The notes below the pieces were generated by a model. That model searched no databases, had not been told where the DNA came from, and worked only from the letters and a program-made list of their open reading frames with translations. Position numbers and translations under genes: made by a program. Below are positions 62,706 to 64,000 of a DNA stretch of 64,000 nucleotides, one piece after another. The first letter of the stretch is position 1; every line of letters starts with the position of its first letter. The DNA comes from Micromonospora sp. HK10 (GTDB lineage: Bacteria; Actinomycetota; Actinomycetes; Mycobacteriales; Micromonosporaceae): assembly GCF_000982955.1 (NCBI RefSeq), contig NZ_KQ058881.1, forward strand, positions 1-64,000. The letters are read 5' to 3'.

Positions 62706-63704
62706 TCAGTGTTGCGGGATGTTGCGCACCCCGATCCGCTTGCGGAACACCCAGTAGGTCCAGCCCTGGTAGGCCAGCACGATCGGGGTGAAGATCACCG
62801 CCACCCAGGTCATGATCTTCAGGGTGTAGGGGGTGGAGGCGGCGTTGCTGGCGGTCAGCGTGCCGGCGGCGTCGAGGGTGGACGGCAGCACGTTCGGAAA
62901 CAGCGCGGCGAACAGGGTCGCCACGGCCAGCGCGATGGCCAGGGCGGTGCCGGTGAACGCCCAGCCCTCCCGGCGTGCCGCGGCGGCGGCCAGACCGCCG
63001 AGCAGGGCGAGGGCGGCGGCGACGGCGAGCACCACGGCGGCCGCGCTGGACCGGATGGTCAGCGTCCAGCTCAGGAAGGCCACCGCGACGACAGCGGTGC
63101 CGACGCCGAGCTTCACGGCGAGGGTGCCCGCGCGCCGGCGGATGTCGTCGGTGGTCTTGAGGGCGAGGAACACCGCGCCGTGGGTGAGGAACAGGCCCAG
63201 GGTGGTCAGGCCGCCGAGCAGGGCGTACGGGTTGAGCAGGTCGACCAGGCCGCCGACGTACTCGTGCTGGGCGTCGAGCGGCACGCCGCGCAGAATGTTG
63301 GCGAAGGCCACGCCCCACAGGATCGCCGGGATCAGCGAGCCGAAGAAGATGGCCTGGTCCCAGCGGCGTTTCCAGGACGCCTCGGCGCGCTTGTGCCGGT
63401 ATTCGAAGGCCACCCCGCGGGCGATGAGCGCGAGCAGGATGAGCAGCAGCGGCAGGTAGAACCCGGAGAACAGGGTGGCGTACCACTCGGGGAAGGCGGC
63501 GAACATCGCGCCGCCGGCGGTGATCAGCCAGACCTCGTTGCCGTCCCAGACCGGGCCGATGGTGTTGATCAGGACGCGGCGTTCCCGGTCGTCGCGGCCG
63601 AGCACGGGCAGCAGCATGCCGACGCCGAAGTCGAAGCCTTCGAGGATGAAGTAGCCGGTGAAGAGCACGGCGACGAGGAGAAACCAGATGGTGGTCAGTT
63701 CCAC
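62706..63704 (-). CDS. cydB: cytochrome bd oxidase subunit II
   Basis: This 332-residue membrane subunit opens ELTTIWFLLVAVLFTGYFILEGFDFG and has GPVWDGNEVWLITAGGAMFAAFP, hallmarks of CydB. With CydA it forms a high-affinity quinol oxidase used at low oxygen or under NO stress. The GTG start has CCGGAG 8 nt upstream and lies 15 nt after the cydA stop. Confidence 0.95.
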   Translation of the reverse strand: MELTTIWFLLVAVLFTGYFILEGFDFGVGMLLPVLGRDDRERRVLINTIGPVWDGNEVWLITAGGAMFAAFPEWYATLFSGFYLPLLLILLALIARGVAFEYRHKRAEASWKRRWDQAIFFGSLIPAILWGVAFANILRGVPLDAQHEYVGGLVDLLNPYALLGGLTTLGLFLTHGAVFLALKTTDDIRRRAGTLAVKLGVGTAVVAVAFLSWTLTIRSSAAAVVLAVAAALALLGGLAAAAARREGWAFTGTALAIALAVATLFAALFPNVLPSTLDAAGTLTASNAASTPYTLKIMTWVAVIFTPIVLAYQGWTYWVFRKRIGVRNIPQH

Positions 63705-63719
63705 GATGGGCTCCGGGGG

Positions 63720-64000
63720 TCAGTAGGCGAAGGCGAGCGGGCGCTCGGCGTCGTCGGTGTCGTCGTCGTCGGCCGGTTGCGGGGCGACGTCGGGTACGCC
63801 GGCCTTGGCGTAGCGGACCAGCAGTTTGAACTCGATCACCGCGAGGGTGGCGTAGATCAGGGTGAACGCGGTGAAGGAGGTGAGTACCTCCGTCAGCGAG
63901 ACGCTGCGGGACACGCCGTTGCGGGTGAGCATCTCGCCGAAGACGATCCACGGCTGGCGGCCCATCTCGGTGAAGATCCAGCCGAAGGAGTTGGCGAGCA
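63720..64000 (-). CDS. cydA: cytochrome bd oxidase subunit I, C-terminal part (runs off the window)
   Basis: The minus-strand frame is open to the window edge and encodes the end of CydA: FGWIFTEMGRQPWIVFGEMLT, with the conserved GRQPW, a last transmembrane helix (FTAFTLIYATLAVIEFKLL) and an acidic tail rich in Asp. The rest of the gene is outside the window. Same operon as cydB. Confidence 0.92.
   Translation of the reverse strand, partial: LANSFGWIFTEMGRQPWIVFGEMLTRNGVSRSVSLTEVLTSFTAFTLIYATLAVIEFKLLVRYAKAGVPDVAPQPADDDDTDDAERPLAFAY

Overview
The window is about 64 kb of very GC-rich DNA from an actinomycete, most probably Micromonospora or a close relative in the Micromonosporaceae. This rests on base composition, dense coding with many GTG starts, recognisable actinobacterial gene clusters (DUF881 / small basic protein / gcvH / GarA-type FHA / MerR) and actinomycete-only families (DUF5999, Methyltransf_19). 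The genus is inference. No plasmid, prophage, rRNA or CRISPR signal was seen. Most of the window looks chromosomal, with one small possibly mobile patch near 51.6-52.1 kb.

Region by region. 0-8.8 kb holds unlinked genes: a DHA2 efflux pump, a GGR-type FAD oxidoreductase, a zinc alcohol dehydrogenase, a Tat-exported 5'-nucleotidase, a stress-type SDR, and a two-gene nucleotidyltransferase module. 8.9-19.3 kb is a selenium-formate locus: a candidate structured RNA with its own terminator, a selenocysteine formate dehydrogenase (in-frame UGA with a bacterial SECIS hairpin), its iron-sulfur and NrfD membrane subunits, an OFA-family transporter, tRNA-Sec, SelA and SelB. The cell therefore makes the selenoenzyme and most of the decoding apparatus from one place; selD is not in the window.

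19.4-26.8 kb has CNNM/CorC, HhH-GPD, USP, methyltransferase, SpoIIE-type phosphatase and MarR genes plus several small proteins. 27.1-33.3 kb is the conserved actinobacterial block CDP-alcohol phosphatidyltransferase, DUF881, small basic protein, DUF881, gcvH, FHA, MerR (FtsR-like), bifunctional nuclease, MerR (ResR-like). It is followed by two globins fused in an operon with a DivIVA-like protein, a sirtuin, and gcvP behind a glycine riboswitch. gcvH and gcvP together supply two of the glycine cleavage proteins.

41.3-50.5 kb carries DUF5999, PabB-like, prolyl aminopeptidase divergent from a MarR regulator, TetR, peptide deformylase, GNAT, TSUP exporter, a 28-residue membrane peptide, an EEP-family hydrolase, FolD and a nucleotidyltransferase. 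50.6-52.1 kb has a tyrosine recombinase whose start codon lies inside a 10-6-10 palindrome. A related palindrome sits about 480 bp away, and a frameshifted gene remnant lies between them. 52.1-64 kb has an NTF2-like protein, a GlxA regulator, a saccharopine-dehydrogenase-like protein, a class II UvrA with an AraC regulator, PdxY, SDR, patatin, peroxiredoxin, two unknown proteins, a strong terminator, and cydB plus the 3' end of cydA.

A recurrent theme is leaderless expression: at least a dozen genes have a -10-like TANNNT or CANNNT exactly 6-7 nt before ATG or GTG and no ribosome binding site. Convergent gene pairs are mostly separated by long perfect GC hairpins without U-tracts.
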